The notes beneath the pieces were generated by a model. The model saw only the letters and a list, made by a program, of their open reading frames with translations, did not search any database and was not told the origin of the DNA. Below, in pieces: positions 1 through 8,443 of a DNA stretch of 64,000 bases. The stretch comes from Candidatus Latescibacterota bacterium (GTDB lineage Bacteria; Latescibacterota; UBA2968; UBA8231), in the NCBI GenBank assembly GCA_022825185.1, contig JAJDYK010000006.1:1-64000 (forward strand), read 5' to 3'. Every line of letters begins with the position of its first letter. Position 1 is the first letter of the stretch. A program made the position numbers and the translations under genes.

Positions 1-309
1 ATAGCGCGCGATCCCGTCCTCGTCGAGCCGATCTGCCAAGCGAGTATCCGCCGGATTGGTGCCAGCGTGCTCTTTTCCAATCCCGCTAGCACTGAGGGCC
101 GCCAGAACATGACCGTGCGGCTCAGCGATGACGATGGCCAAACGTGGGATAGTGCCCGCGTCTTACACCCTGGCCCGGCAGCGTACTCCTGTCTGGCCGC
201 TCTGCCCGACGGCCGCGCCGCTTGTCTCTATGAATGCGGTGTCGAGCATCCGTACGAGCGCCTGACCTTGGCCCGCTTTTCGCTGGACTGGGTACGCGAC
301 GTGCGCTGA
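1..309 (+). CDS. Sialidase-family glycosidase, C-terminal part
   Basis: The frame is open from base 1, so only about the last 102 residues are present and the start lies outside the window. A clear Asp-box (SDDDGQTW, S-x-D-x-G-x-x-W) sits near residue 41, followed by the hydrophobic turn 'AYSCLAALPDGRAACLYECG' typical of the last blades of a bacterial six-bladed sialidase/BNR propeller. Such enzymes remove sialic acids or related sugars from glycans, usually outside the cytoplasm. The exact substrate cannot be judged from this fragment. It ends 8 bases before the next reading frame, a broken mandelate-racemase-like gene, so the two may have formed a sugar-catabolic unit. Confidence 0.8.
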   Translation: MARDPVLVEPICQASIRRIGASVLFSNPASTEGRQNMTVRLSDDDGQTWDSARVLHPGPAAYSCLAALPDGRAACLYECGVEHPYERLTLARFSLDWVRDVR

Positions 310-317
310 GGAGTTTT

Positions 318-533
318 ATGAAAATCACCGACATCCGCACCCTCTGCCTTTCTCGCCCCCACGAACCCGAGCGCCAGTGGTTCAGCGCCACTTTCCACGT
401 GGAAAAAGCCGACTGTCCCATCGTCGTCATCGACACGGACGCTGGCTTGCAGGGCATTGCCGAGCCTTCCACTTATGGCGACCTGCCGATCCACACCGGA
501 TGTTTTGCGATGTTGTGCCGATCCGAGATTTGA
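318..533 (+). pseudogene. Mandelate racemase/muconate lactonizing enzyme fragment
   Basis: ATG at 318 follows a 'gaggag' ribosome site. The 71 residues begin like an enolase-superfamily N-terminal capping domain (MKITDIRTLCLSRP, then VVIDTDAGLQGIAEPSTYGD). Homology is lost after about residue 57 and a stop follows at 531. The catalytic TIM barrel (about 300 residues with the metal-binding D/E/E and the Lys/His acid-base residues) is absent. Full family members are about 370-400 residues, so I read this as a gene cut by deletion. A promoter for the next gene lies across its stop codon. A functional mini-protein is unlikely. Confidence 0.7.
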
Positions 534-559
534 CAACTGCCCTCGGCTCCTTGTAAAAT
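530..559 (+). promoter_or_regulatory. Sigma70-type promoter for the RraA-like gene
   Basis: TTGACA at 530-535 and TAAAAT at 554-559 are separated by 18 bases. Transcription would start near 566, about 24 bases ahead of the ATG at 590. A 'ggag' ribosome site lies at 581-584. The -35 box overlaps the stop codon of the truncated upstream gene. Confidence 0.6.
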
Positions 560-589
560 AGTCCGCCGTCATTCACTTTTGGAGCCAAC

Positions 590-1279
590 ATGATAAAAGA
601 TCCTCCGCTACTTACTGTTCGCCGCAATTTTCCACGGCCCTCGGAAGCTGTCCTGCGCGCCCTGCGCAATGTTCCCACTGGCTTTATCGTCGATTGCATG
701 AGTGGCCGCGGTGCGCTCGACTATCGCATCAAGCCGCTCGATTCTGACAACTGCAAGTTCGTCGCACCCGTCGTCACCTGTCATCCGGGGCCGGGCGACA
801 ATCTCGCCGTCTTTGCCGCGCTCGAGATTGCGCAGCGGGGGGACGCGGTCTTCATTGCCACGGATACGTTCACCAAGACTGCGGTTGCCGGCGACAACAT
901 GATGGCCATGGGCCGCAATCGAGGCATCACCGGCTTTGTCACCGACGGCCTGATGCGCGACATAGATGGGATATTGCCCGTTGGTTTGCCCGCCTTTTGC
1001 CGGGGCATTACGCCCAACTCCTGTACCCGCAACGGCCCAGGCACGGCCGGGATGCCGGTGGTCATGGGCGGGATTTGCGTGGATGCTGGTGAGATCGCGG
1101 TTGCCGACCAAGACGGGGTGGTGGTCATTCCCCACGACCAGTTCGATCACGTCTGCGCGACCCTACCCCAAGTGCGCGAGGCCGAGGAAAACCTCTCTCG
1201 CCAGATTCGCTTAGGTTTGGACAATATGGAGGGGATACGCGAGTTGCTCGACTCGGAACGCACGGAGCACATCGACTAA
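590..1279 (+). CDS. RraA-family protein (4-hydroxy-4-methyl-2-oxoglutarate aldolase-like)
   Basis: This 229-residue protein has the RraA/HMG-aldolase fold signature: 'GDNLAVFAAL' (residues 69-78), 'RGDAVFIA' (83-90) and the substrate/metal segment TDGLMRDIDG (118-127) with R123 and D124. Family members either cleave 4-hydroxy-4-methyl-2-oxoglutarate or oxaloacetate in the cytoplasm, or act as RNase E regulators. The longer length and the catabolic neighbours favour an aldolase or decarboxylase for a sugar-acid or aromatic degradation product. It has its own promoter and converges on the metallophosphoesterase gene with a 4-base overlap of the 3' ends. Family assignment is firm; substrate is unknown. 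Confidence 0.88.
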   Translation: MIKDPPLLTVRRNFPRPSEAVLRALRNVPTGFIVDCMSGRGALDYRIKPLDSDNCKFVAPVVTCHPGPGDNLAVFAALEIAQRGDAVFIATDTFTKTAVAGDNMMAMGRNRGITGFVTDGLMRDIDGILPVGLPAFCRGITPNSCTRNGPGTAGMPVVMGGICVDAGEIAVADQDGVVVIPHDQFDHVCATLPQVREAEENLSRQIRLGLDNMEGIRELLDSERTEHID

Positions 1280-3291
1280 TTTTCGACGATCACCAAGCTC
1301 GGCTGATTGAGCGCTATTTCTGGAAACTGGTCGGCCTCCATTTCTTCTACGGTTCCGTCGGCTAGGCGATAAAGCCGCGCCGATCCCATACCCTCCCAAT
1401 CAGATGGGACCGCAGCCCCTGCAACTGCTGGTAATAGTAGGGCCAACGTGCGGGTCGGCCCTCGAAGTAGCCGCGCTGTCGCGCCGTCGCCTTCCATGCT
1501 AGTAGCTTCAGCAAAGGGCACGCAGAAGCGCTGGAGCAGCGCATTGAGACAGCGCAGGACGCCAAAGACGGGGCGGGGGTTGCACAGGGGATCCAGAAGT
1601 CCCTGACCGACATCCATGGTGCGGTCCAGATCGATAAAAGGCTCGACAAAGAGCCGCGCCCTCGGCAGCAGCGCCGTTGCAAAAAGCGCCTCCGCGGCCT
1701 GGACTGCATCGTCTTGGTTGCTTTGCCCCGGCAATTCAAAGAGCAAATCCAGCCGACCCATCGTGGACAGGGCGCTTACCTCGCGCCAAGCCAAGGCATC
1801 TTCCCAAGGGGCCGTTGCGTCCAGTCGGCACAGGGCCGCTTCTATCCACGTATCCGCGTTTTGCAATAGACAGTCGAGTTGGGCCACTTCGTCGGGCCGA
1901 TAGCCGACTCGGGTGCGGGGGTGCTGCTTGCCGGTTATCTGCTGGCCGGGGATTACTGGAGCCAGAGACAGCCGCAAGTTGCGGTGGTAGCTCTTGAACA
2001 AATACAGACAGGATGAAGAGGGCCAAGGCTCGCCCGGCGTCTGGATCTCCCAAGTGTCCACTTGGTCGCGGTGACTTTCTAAAATGGACTCGTAAGGGGT
2101 GTTCTCATCGTCGAGAATGGTCGCCTGCACTTGGACGCCTTGGCTGCGCAAAAAGCGCAGGCGGTCGCCGGACTGGTCCAAATCGGTCCAGGGACAGCGC
2201 AGGGCCTGTGCGCCCAGCTCCAGACAGGCCAGCATGGGATAGTCGTTGCGCACTGGCTGGCGCACTACTGAGGGGAAGGTTATGGGGACTTCTGTTTCCC
2301 AGCCCAGTGGGTGGGTCGCGGTCAGTCCCAATGGAGCCCCGCCCAAGTCGGCGGTTGCTGGGATGAGCAATCGCCGCGCCCCCGGCCTCCAATCCTGTGT
2401 CCCGGCGGTGCGGATTAGGTGGATGTCGAGTCGGTTGTGGCGCAGACGGCACAGAAAAAACCCCAACTTAGGCTGGTCGTCGCGGCCCTGCTCGGGCGGC
2501 GGTGCGCTGCTGAACAAGTGGCTAAAACCGGGCCGCGTGAAAGAAGTGGAGGGGACGGTGCGATAGTATAAGTCCCCTGCCAGCTCGCAAAAGGCAAAAT
2601 GCACGTGGGCGGCAAAAAGCCAAGCCACCCGGTGGACGGCTAACAATTTTAGCAGCCAAGTGCGGGCCGGTTCGCCGATGTTGTCGTAGTGGCCTAGATG
2701 CGGCTCGGCGGGATTGTGCAAGTAGGGCGGCAGGTGCAAAAATACCGCGATGCGCATCTGGGCGTGCGCGGTTAGGTCGGCTTCCAACCAAGTCCTTTGC
2801 TCTGCCTCTGCTGGCAGGCCGGTGTTCAGAATCTGGCTGTTGAGTATCACTAGGTGCAGGTCGTGATAGTCAAAGCTGTACCAAGACGGGCCAAAGCGCC
2901 GGTGGTATGCGTCCAACCCCTCAGCCGTGACTGGATGGGTTGGCATGGTGGGGTCGGGTTTGTCGCCCACGTCGTGGTTGCCAGCGACCCAGTGCGGTTG
3001 TACGCCGCAGGCGGCCATCTTCTCTAGGGCTTGGTCCAAGGCCGGGCCAAAGCCCGCGCTCTCGGGGTATTCTTGCACCACGTCGCCCATGTGTACGACA
3101 AAGTCCGGTTCCAAGGCGGCTACCAAGCGCAACGCCGCGCCCGCCCGCTGGCTCTGCTGGGCGCGGGAGGGAAATTCGTCCATGCCGACGCCTCCTGCTA
3201 GCGCATAGTGGGTATCGGAGATGACGACGAATTCGCCTAGGGCCTCGGGCAACAGGGTGCGGTCGAATAGAGGGGGCATCGCGTTATCCAA
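1276..3291 (-). CDS. Calcineurin-like metallophosphoesterase, long form
   Basis: The 671-residue product opens with the dimetal phosphoesterase motifs in order: SDTHY (D26, H28), HMGDVV (D70), GNHD (104-107), a later FLHLPPY and AAHVHF near residue 233. Those occupy about residues 20-270. The remaining 400 residues are unassigned and may be a substrate or partner domain, including several short WxWxE-like stretches. No signal peptide is evident at the annotated start. An alternative ATG lies four codons in (3279). The gene starts 8 bases inside the end of the upstream lipoprotein gene, implying one transcript. Substrate (phosphodiester, nucleotide, phospholipid) cannot be predicted. Confidence 0.85.
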   Translation of the reverse strand: MDNAMPPLFDRTLLPEALGEFVVISDTHYALAGGVGMDEFPSRAQQSQRAGAALRLVAALEPDFVVHMGDVVQEYPESAGFGPALDQALEKMAACGVQPHWVAGNHDVGDKPDPTMPTHPVTAEGLDAYHRRFGPSWYSFDYHDLHLVILNSQILNTGLPAEAEQRTWLEADLTAHAQMRIAVFLHLPPYLHNPAEPHLGHYDNIGEPARTWLLKLLAVHRVAWLFAAHVHFAFCELAGDLYYRTVPSTSFTRPGFSHLFSSAPPPEQGRDDQPKLGFFLCRLRHNRLDIHLIRTAGTQDWRPGARRLLIPATADLGGAPLGLTATHPLGWETEVPITFPSVVRQPVRNDYPMLACLELGAQALRCPWTDLDQSGDRLRFLRSQGVQVQATILDDENTPYESILESHRDQVDTWEIQTPGEPWPSSSCLYLFKSYHRNLRLSLAPVIPGQQITGKQHPRTRVGYRPDEVAQLDCLLQNADTWIEAALCRLDATAPWEDALAWREVSALSTMGRLDLLFELPGQSNQDDAVQAAEALFATALLPRARLFVEPFIDLDRTMDVGQGLLDPLCNPRPVFGVLRCLNALLQRFCVPFAEATSMEGDGATARLLRGPTRTLALLLPAVAGAAVPSDWEGMGSARLYRLADGTVEEMEADQFPEIALNQPSLVIVEN

Positions 3292-5053
3292 CTGGGCGCA
3301 AATTGAGCAACACCAACAGCCAAGACCGCGCCCAGTACGAAGTGTTCATATAGGGATTCTCCGCTGAAGGCCACCCCGTCCAGTACGTCTCATTGACTGG
3401 GATCCGATGCGGCCATTGCACAAGTGGAATTGCCGGTAATTCTGCAAGCCAGATCGCTATTGCCTGTCGGTAAATCGCCATCATCTCGGGCGCATCGTTG
3501 GGTGTCTGCGCCATGCGATCGACTAGCGCGTCGAAGTCGGCGTTCTGCCAGCGCCAATAGTGCTCGGCGGTCTCACCCGTCGGCCTGGCGAAACGGCTGT
3601 GGTAGTGGCTCAGCACTTGGTAGGGATCGCGCATTGAGCTTAGGTTGCCAAACATGAAAGCGCGCGCTTCGCCTTGGGCCATCCGCGAAATGTAGTCCGA
3701 AGTCATGCGGAACGAGGCGTCGAAACCCGCCGCTTGGAGCTGGGCGACCAAAACGGGTGTCAGGTCCTGGAAGTGCGCGAAGATATCGATGACGAGCGAA
3801 AATACCTCGCCGTCCTTCGTCCAGAAGCCATCCGGTCCTCGTGTCCAACCTTTGCTCGACATGATAGATGCCGTGCGCGCGGTGTCGTGGACGCCGATCT
3901 CGTATTGGGCGACTAGATCCGCTGCCGCGGCAAAATAGGGCTGCATTTGCGGCACGTCCGGCAGTGGCAACAGCGCGTAATCGCCCGAGTTCTGCCAGCC
4001 GATTTCGACCAGTTGTTTGCGGTCGATGGCGAAGTTGATCGCCCGGCGGATTTCAGGATCGCCGAAAGGGGCCTCCATATTGTTGAACCCCAAGGTGATC
4101 GCCCACGGCGTCATGTAGCTGTAGGGTGGCTCTCGCCCCGTCCAGGTGCTCATTCTGTCGTGTTGTTCGAGCAAGGTGATGATATTGGACGGTCGAAGCT
4201 CCAAACAGGTGTCGAGCTTGTTGGCCAGCAGGTTCTGCACCCGCTGGTGCTCCTCCATATAGGGCAGAAAGATCAACCGCTCGACCTGCGGCAGCGCGTG
4301 GAAACCGGTTTTGGCCGCCCACCAGTCCGGGCGCAGATCCCAGATCCGCTGTGCTGGCTCCGATAGCGCAATGCGATACGGCCCCGTGACCACCGGCCAA
4401 CCGCTGGCCAGATCGTAATTGGCAAAGCGCAGGGGATCTTGCTTCTCCCAGATGTGTTTGGGGACGATCGGCACGCCGTTGCCGTGGTTGTGGGTGAAAT
4501 AACTGAACAGAAAGCGCGGGTTGGGCGATTTGAGGACGATCTTCGCCGTCAGGCTGTCGAGCGCCACTGCCTCTTGGACCCAGGTTTCCATATCAGTCGA
4601 GAACACCAGATTTGGCGCGTGCTCTTTGAGCATATTGACCGTAAAGACAAAGTCGTGCGCCGTCCATGGCATCCCGTCGCTCCACTCCACGCCCGGGCGT
4701 ATATCCACCACGACTTCGGTGTAATCCGCGTTGAACCGGTGCCCGGTGGCGATCCACGGCAGCGGCTCGGCGTCGATCTTGTAGCCATTGAAGAAGTAGA
4801 GCGGCTCGTAGAGAAACTGATAGCCGATCCGCGAGATGCCGCCCGGCACGAAGGGGTTGAAGGTATTGTAGTCTTGGATCTGGCCACCGCAGGTGTTATT
4901 CTCGGCGCAATCGACGATCAGCGTGCGGTTGCGCGGTACTTGCTGCAAACCGTCCGTGGCCTGTTCGTCGCCACAGGCTACCAAGGCTATACTGCAGAGA
5001 AAGGCCAAGCGCCAAGCGCTCGCCGCCCAGATTGCCCTAGACCGTTTTTCCAT
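3284..5053 (-). CDS. Extracellular solute-binding lipoprotein, family 5 (oligopeptide type)
   Basis: From the ATG at 5053 (preceded by 'ggagg' and 'aggg') the protein is 589 residues with a lipobox, ALVAC, after a basic N-terminus. The body matches periplasmic dipeptide/oligopeptide-binding proteins (SBP_bac_5): 'QFLYEPLYFFNGYK', 'WSDGMPWTAHDFVFTVNMLK', 'RRAINFAIDRKQL'. It would capture peptides or similar solutes outside the inner membrane for an ABC importer. No permease or ATPase genes are next to it, so its transporter is encoded elsewhere or the protein has a sensory role. The upstream in-frame start at 5107 would add 18 residues before the signal peptide and is less likely. Confidence 0.88.
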   Translation of the reverse strand: MEKRSRAIWAASAWRLAFLCSIALVACGDEQATDGLQQVPRNRTLIVDCAENNTCGGQIQDYNTFNPFVPGGISRIGYQFLYEPLYFFNGYKIDAEPLPWIATGHRFNADYTEVVVDIRPGVEWSDGMPWTAHDFVFTVNMLKEHAPNLVFSTDMETWVQEAVALDSLTAKIVLKSPNPRFLFSYFTHNHGNGVPIVPKHIWEKQDPLRFANYDLASGWPVVTGPYRIALSEPAQRIWDLRPDWWAAKTGFHALPQVERLIFLPYMEEHQRVQNLLANKLDTCLELRPSNIITLLEQHDRMSTWTGREPPYSYMTPWAITLGFNNMEAPFGDPEIRRAINFAIDRKQLVEIGWQNSGDYALLPLPDVPQMQPYFAAAADLVAQYEIGVHDTARTASIMSSKGWTRGPDGFWTKDGEVFSLVIDIFAHFQDLTPVLVAQLQAAGFDASFRMTSDYISRMAQGEARAFMFGNLSSMRDPYQVLSHYHSRFARPTGETAEHYWRWQNADFDALVDRMAQTPNDAPEMMAIYRQAIAIWLAELPAIPLVQWPHRIPVNETYWTGWPSAENPYMNTSYWARSWLLVLLNLRPVG

Positions 5054-5153
5054 ATTCACCCTACTTTCCTCCGTGCGAGACTTGTTACGCGCAACGGGAG
5101 GTAACATAAGGCGCGGAGTTCTCCGTTGTCCATATCCGATTTTGCGCTGTCCC

Positions 5154-5182
5154 TTGAGAGAGAGGGCTGCGTGCGCTAATAT
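5154..5182 (+). promoter_or_regulatory. Promoter upstream of the FKBP gene
   Basis: TTGAGA at 5154-5159 and TAATAT at 5177-5182 are spaced by 17 bases, about 40 bases before the start codon at 5224. The minus-strand lipoprotein starts at 5053, so this is a divergent intergenic region. Confidence 0.5.
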
Positions 5183-5223
5183 GGAAGGTGTTCCTCTCCA
5201 CCCTCACTCCCGGAGGTAACGCC

Positions 5224-5670
5224 ATGAACGCCCTACTCCCCTTCGCCTTATTGGCGTTCGTCGCTTGCTCAGACCCCTGCGCCGAATCCATCGACCAAGC
5301 CTTTCTCGACCAAGAAGCCGCTAAGGAAGGAGCCGTGCGCACTGAATCCGGCCTCATCTATCAGGAGCTAAAAGGGGGTTACGGTCCCCAGCCAGGGCCT
5401 AAAGCCCGCGTCACCGTCCACTACAAGGGCATGTTTGCCGACGGCGAGGTCTTCGACAGCTCGTACGAACGGGGCCGCCCCAGCACGCTCTCGCTCAAAA
5501 GGGTCATTCCCGGCTGGACCGAGGGACTGCAGATGATGAAGGGTGGCGGCAAGGCGCGGCTGGTGATCCCGCCGGGATTGGCCTATGGCAAAAAGGGCAA
5601 GCCCGGCAGCATCCCTTCGTGCGCGATCTTAATTTTTGAAATCGAGTTATACGAGATAAAAGGGAGTTAA
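5224..5670 (+). CDS. FKBP-type peptidyl-prolyl isomerase, lipoprotein
   Basis: I chose ATG 5224 because 'ggaggt' sits at 5212-5217; the reading frame runs 36 bases further upstream without a better start. The 148-residue product has a lipoprotein signal (LLAFVAC) and one FKBP domain: VTVHYKGMFADGEVFDSSYE, then GWTEGLQMMKGGGKARLVIP and GLAYGKKG. Residues of the FK506-type pocket (Y, F-D, W, I-P, Y) are present, so prolyl isomerase activity is expected in the periplasm, where it would assist folding of exported proteins. The next gene starts 5 bases after its stop. Confidence 0.92.
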   Translation: MNALLPFALLAFVACSDPCAESIDQAFLDQEAAKEGAVRTESGLIYQELKGGYGPQPGPKARVTVHYKGMFADGEVFDSSYERGRPSTLSLKRVIPGWTEGLQMMKGGGKARLVIPPGLAYGKKGKPGSIPSCAILIFEIELYEIKGS

Positions 5671-5674
5671 ATCC

Positions 5675-6538
5675 ATGAGCAAGCTATCGCGCCGCAACAT
5701 GGGGCGCACTGGTATGCAGCCTAGGGCGCTCGGTATGGGCGCAGCCTTTGTCGGCGCATCCGGCGAGGCCGAAACCATCGCCACTATCGAACGCGCTCTC
5801 GATCTGGGCATCGACTATTTCGACAGCTATGCTGGCCGCAACGAGGAGCACTGGGGCAAGGCGCTTGCTGGCGTCGAGCGATCTAGCTATTACATGCAGG
5901 CCAAGGTCGGCCCGCACCCGGAACGTCCCAAGGACTTTTCCGCGGAGGCCACGCGTTGGAGCGTCGAACAAAGTCTGCAATCCATTCGCGTTGATTACCT
6001 CGACGCCGTACTGGTCCACGATCCACCCGATATTGCCGACCCTTTAGGTCCCGGTCGCGCCTTCGACGAGTTGCAGAAAATGAAGGAAGAGGGTTTGGTG
6101 CGCCACATTGGTTTGGGGGTCCGCGATCACGACTTCCACCGCGCTGCCATCGAGGCCGGCCACGCCGAGATTGTCCTCACCTTCCTCGACTACACGCTGC
6201 TCGACCAATCCGTCGCCCGCACCACCATGCGCTTAGCTAAAAAGCACGGCACGGGTCTGATCTTGGCCAGCGTCTTCGGCATGGGTCGCTTGACGGGCAT
6301 TGAGCCGGATCGGCCCGCCGAGCCGCGTGCTCACGCCATGTGGGAATGGTGCCAAGAGCAGAACGTGGACATCAAGCACTTGGCCATGCAGTTCTGTCTC
6401 GACGCGCCCATCGACGGCATCGTCATGAGCGGCCCAGCCGACCGCCACCAGCTTCAGGATGCGTACGACGCGGCGACTCAGGAAGTGCCTGCTGAGATTT
6501 GGGTGGCGTTTGAGGAGAAGTTCGGCGTTGGGATCTAG
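5675..6538 (+). CDS. Aldo/keto reductase
   Basis: The 287-residue protein has the aldo/keto reductase barrel: N-terminal 'RRNMGRTGMQPRALGMG', D50 in FDSYAGR, K77 in MQAKVG and H115 in VLVHDPPD. The loop that normally carries the catalytic Tyr (D-x-A-x-x-Y-G) appears two residues shorter here and Y52 is the only candidate, so the active-site Tyr needs confirmation. The enzyme would reduce aldehydes or oxidise hydroxyls using NAD(P)H in the cytoplasm. It is close behind the FKBP gene and probably on the same transcript. L-galactose or glycoside dehydrogenase-like relatives are possible. Confidence 0.85.
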   Translation: MSKLSRRNMGRTGMQPRALGMGAAFVGASGEAETIATIERALDLGIDYFDSYAGRNEEHWGKALAGVERSSYYMQAKVGPHPERPKDFSAEATRWSVEQSLQSIRVDYLDAVLVHDPPDIADPLGPGRAFDELQKMKEEGLVRHIGLGVRDHDFHRAAIEAGHAEIVLTFLDYTLLDQSVARTTMRLAKKHGTGLILASVFGMGRLTGIEPDRPAEPRAHAMWEWCQEQNVDIKHLAMQFCLDAPIDGIVMSGPADRHQLQDAYDAATQEVPAEIWVAFEEKFGVGI

Positions 6539-6575
6539 GTGATAATCAGCGTTAATCCCGTCAGAAGGGGTAGAA

Positions 6576-7322
6576 ATGGACTCTTCATTACCTGAACCTC
6601 GCAGTTACTTCGCAACGACCGCGGATTCGTACGATCGGCTCCAGCCCGTTCTAAGTCCACCTTACAGTAGGGGCTTGGACATGCTTGTGGACCTGATCCC
6701 CTTTGATGCCGATGATGCATTTGAGTTTGTGGACCTCGGCTGTGGCACGGCGGAGCCGACTGTGCGTGTGTTGGAGTACTTCCACCGCGCTACCGGCACC
6801 TGTATCGATAGCGAGCCGGAGATGCTTGCGCTCGCTAGGAAGAAACTGACGCCGTATTCGGGTCGGATCGAGGTGCGGGAAGCGGACATCACTAGTTGTG
6901 AGATTCAGCCGTGTGATTTGGTGTTCTCAGCAAAGACGATTCACCACGTTCCGCCGGCCGGTCTGCCCGAACTTTTTGCCCGGATTGCAGGCGCACTTCG
7001 GTCGGGTGGTTGCTTCGTCCTGTACGATGCGATGTCGGTCGGGCCCCGGTGGGGAACGAATGCTCGGCAGCAGTCGTCGCGCTTCCGCCAGCGCCATCTC
7101 CAAGACGCCATTGCTTCAGGAGTAGCTACTCAGCAAGAGATTGAGGCCAGGGTGGAATACAAGCGAGCGATGAAGGCCGCTGGGAAGGATGTCGAGTACG
7201 AGCATAGCGCAGAGAACATGATCGACGCCATGACCGAGGCCGGGTTTGATGAAGTGGCTATCGTCTGGCGCATGTTTGCCGACACGATTCTGTTGGCTTT
7301 TACACCAGCCAAGGATGCTTGA
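6576..7322 (+). CDS. Class I SAM-dependent methyltransferase
   Basis: The 248-residue protein has motif I VDLGCGTAEP (52-61), the acidic 'CIDSEPEML' strand end, and 'KTIHHVPPAGLPELFARI' followed by 'LRSGGCFVLYDA', the classic small-molecule methyltransferase layout. Substrate is not predictable. Its stop is immediately followed (no gap) by the ATG of an HTH regulator, so the two are co-translated and the regulator may control the methyltransferase. Base composition is lower in G+C than the flanking core genes. Confidence 0.85.
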   Translation: MDSSLPEPRSYFATTADSYDRLQPVLSPPYSRGLDMLVDLIPFDADDAFEFVDLGCGTAEPTVRVLEYFHRATGTCIDSEPEMLALARKKLTPYSGRIEVREADITSCEIQPCDLVFSAKTIHHVPPAGLPELFARIAGALRSGGCFVLYDAMSVGPRWGTNARQQSSRFRQRHLQDAIASGVATQQEIEARVEYKRAMKAAGKDVEYEHSAENMIDAMTEAGFDEVAIVWRMFADTILLAFTPAKDA

Positions 7323-7922
7323 ATGAGTATGTGGCGTGAATTGACATTTCCGGACAACTCCTTGAAGGACGCGGTACTTGTTATCGAAGATGAGCGTGCG
7401 AACGTACTCGCCGATCCACTTCGTTGGCGCATCCTCGAAATTCTTGGAGCAGGGAAGTCGGTCGCGGAAATTTCGCAGACGTTGGATGTTACCGATGCTC
7501 GGGTGCTGTACCACTTGCAACGGCTGGCGCAAACAGGCGTCGTGCATTTGGAGGAAGAGGGAGCAGACCCCCAGGAATGGCGTTGTTTGCCAGCGGCAGG
7601 TACGATTCGCGTTCGAGAGTCCCTTGCGACGGCTGACCAAATTGCAGAGGCTATGCCAACGGATGTTGTTAGCCAGTTCAATCAAGCGTTTCGCGAAGCT
7701 GCCGAGGGCTTGTATGGTTCGACATTCCAGCAGTCCGTCAATCACAACCGCGCGCGACTGTCTGAAGAACAGGCCGCTGAATTTGGTCGCCGCTTACTGG
7801 CGCTTATAGAAGAGTACTTTCCTCCAGGGAAAGGGGATCGAGCGGGCGTCAAATACGGTTTCCATGGAATTCTCACGCCGATTGATCTTCATCCGCTTGG
7901 GGAGTCTGAAGCTGAGAATTGA
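7323..7922 (+). CDS. ArsR-like winged-helix transcriptional regulator
   Basis: Residues about 30-95 form a winged helix: 'VLADPLRWRILEILGAGKSV', 'AEISQTLDVTDARVLYHLQRL', 'GVVHLEEEG'. This is the ArsR/HTH_20 pattern. The following 100 residues are helical and resemble the ligand or dimerisation region of regulators of the same length (199 residues). No cysteine pairs for metal sensing are seen, so a metalloid role is unlikely. The gene abuts the methyltransferase and overlaps the start of the HigB-like gene by four bases. Confidence 0.78.
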   Translation: MSMWRELTFPDNSLKDAVLVIEDERANVLADPLRWRILEILGAGKSVAEISQTLDVTDARVLYHLQRLAQTGVVHLEEEGADPQEWRCLPAAGTIRVRESLATADQIAEAMPTDVVSQFNQAFREAAEGLYGSTFQQSVNHNRARLSEEQAAEFGRRLLALIEEYFPPGKGDRAGVKYGFHGILTPIDLHPLGESEAEN

Positions 7923-8107
7923 AACCAGATATCACTTACCTCACTCTTTATTTTGATAATCTACGGATACCGCCTGGCAACCGACTCGAAGTGTTGAGCG
8001 GCGATCGACAAGGGCAGCATAGTATCCGCGTGAATGACCAGTGGCGTGTGTGTTTTGTGTGGCGTGACGATAATGTTTTCGATGTCGAAATCGTTGATTA
8101 CCACTGA
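7919..8107 (+). pseudogene. higB: HigB-like toxin, N-terminally truncated
   Basis: The 62-residue frame begins with TTG at 7919; an in-frame stop lies just upstream at 7913-7915. Residues from about 13 match the C-terminal two-thirds of HigB/RelE-type mRNA interferases: DNLRIPPGNRLEVLSGDR, GQHSIRVNDQWRVCFVW and the terminal VEIVDYH. Normal HigB of this subtype is about 92 residues; roughly 30 N-terminal residues including the first helices are missing and I find no remnant of them in other frames before 7919. The intact HigA antitoxin follows by 9 bases. Probably inactive as a toxin, although the catalytic core strands are retained. Confidence 0.75.
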
Positions 8108-8116
8108 GGAGATACC

Positions 8117-8416
8117 ATGACTAAGCGAGACTTTCCGCCAATCCATCCAGGTGAGGTTCTCTTAGAAGATTTTCTCAAGCCTATGCAGATGAGTCAATAT
8201 CATTTGGCTAAGGCAATCTGTGTTCCGCCACGTCGCATTAATGAAATTGTGCATGGGAAGCGGGGCATCACGGCAGATACAGCCTTACGGCTGGGGCACT
8301 TTTTTAGAATGGAAGCGCAATTCTGGATGAATCTCCAAGCCCGTTATGATCTTGAAACGACCCGGGAAACTTTGGCCGACAGACTGGACCAAGAAGTTCG
8401 GGTGCATACGGTCTAA
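8117..8416 (+). CDS. higA: HigA-family antitoxin (XRE HTH)
   Basis: The 99-residue protein carries the HigA signature HPGEVLLEDFLKPMQMSQYH (from residue 10) leading into an XRE helix-turn-helix ('LAKAICVPPRRINEIVHGKR', 'TADTALRLGHFF', 'FWMNLQARYDLE'). HigA proteins bind and neutralise HigB and repress their own operon. Length is normal and the frame is intact, although its partner toxin upstream is truncated. 'gagga' at 8106-8110 provides a ribosome site. Confidence 0.88.
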   Translation: MTKRDFPPIHPGEVLLEDFLKPMQMSQYHLAKAICVPPRRINEIVHGKRGITADTALRLGHFFRMEAQFWMNLQARYDLETTRETLADRLDQEVRVHTV

Positions 8417-8443
8417 CTCCATTCTTCTCTCTCAGGGGGTATC

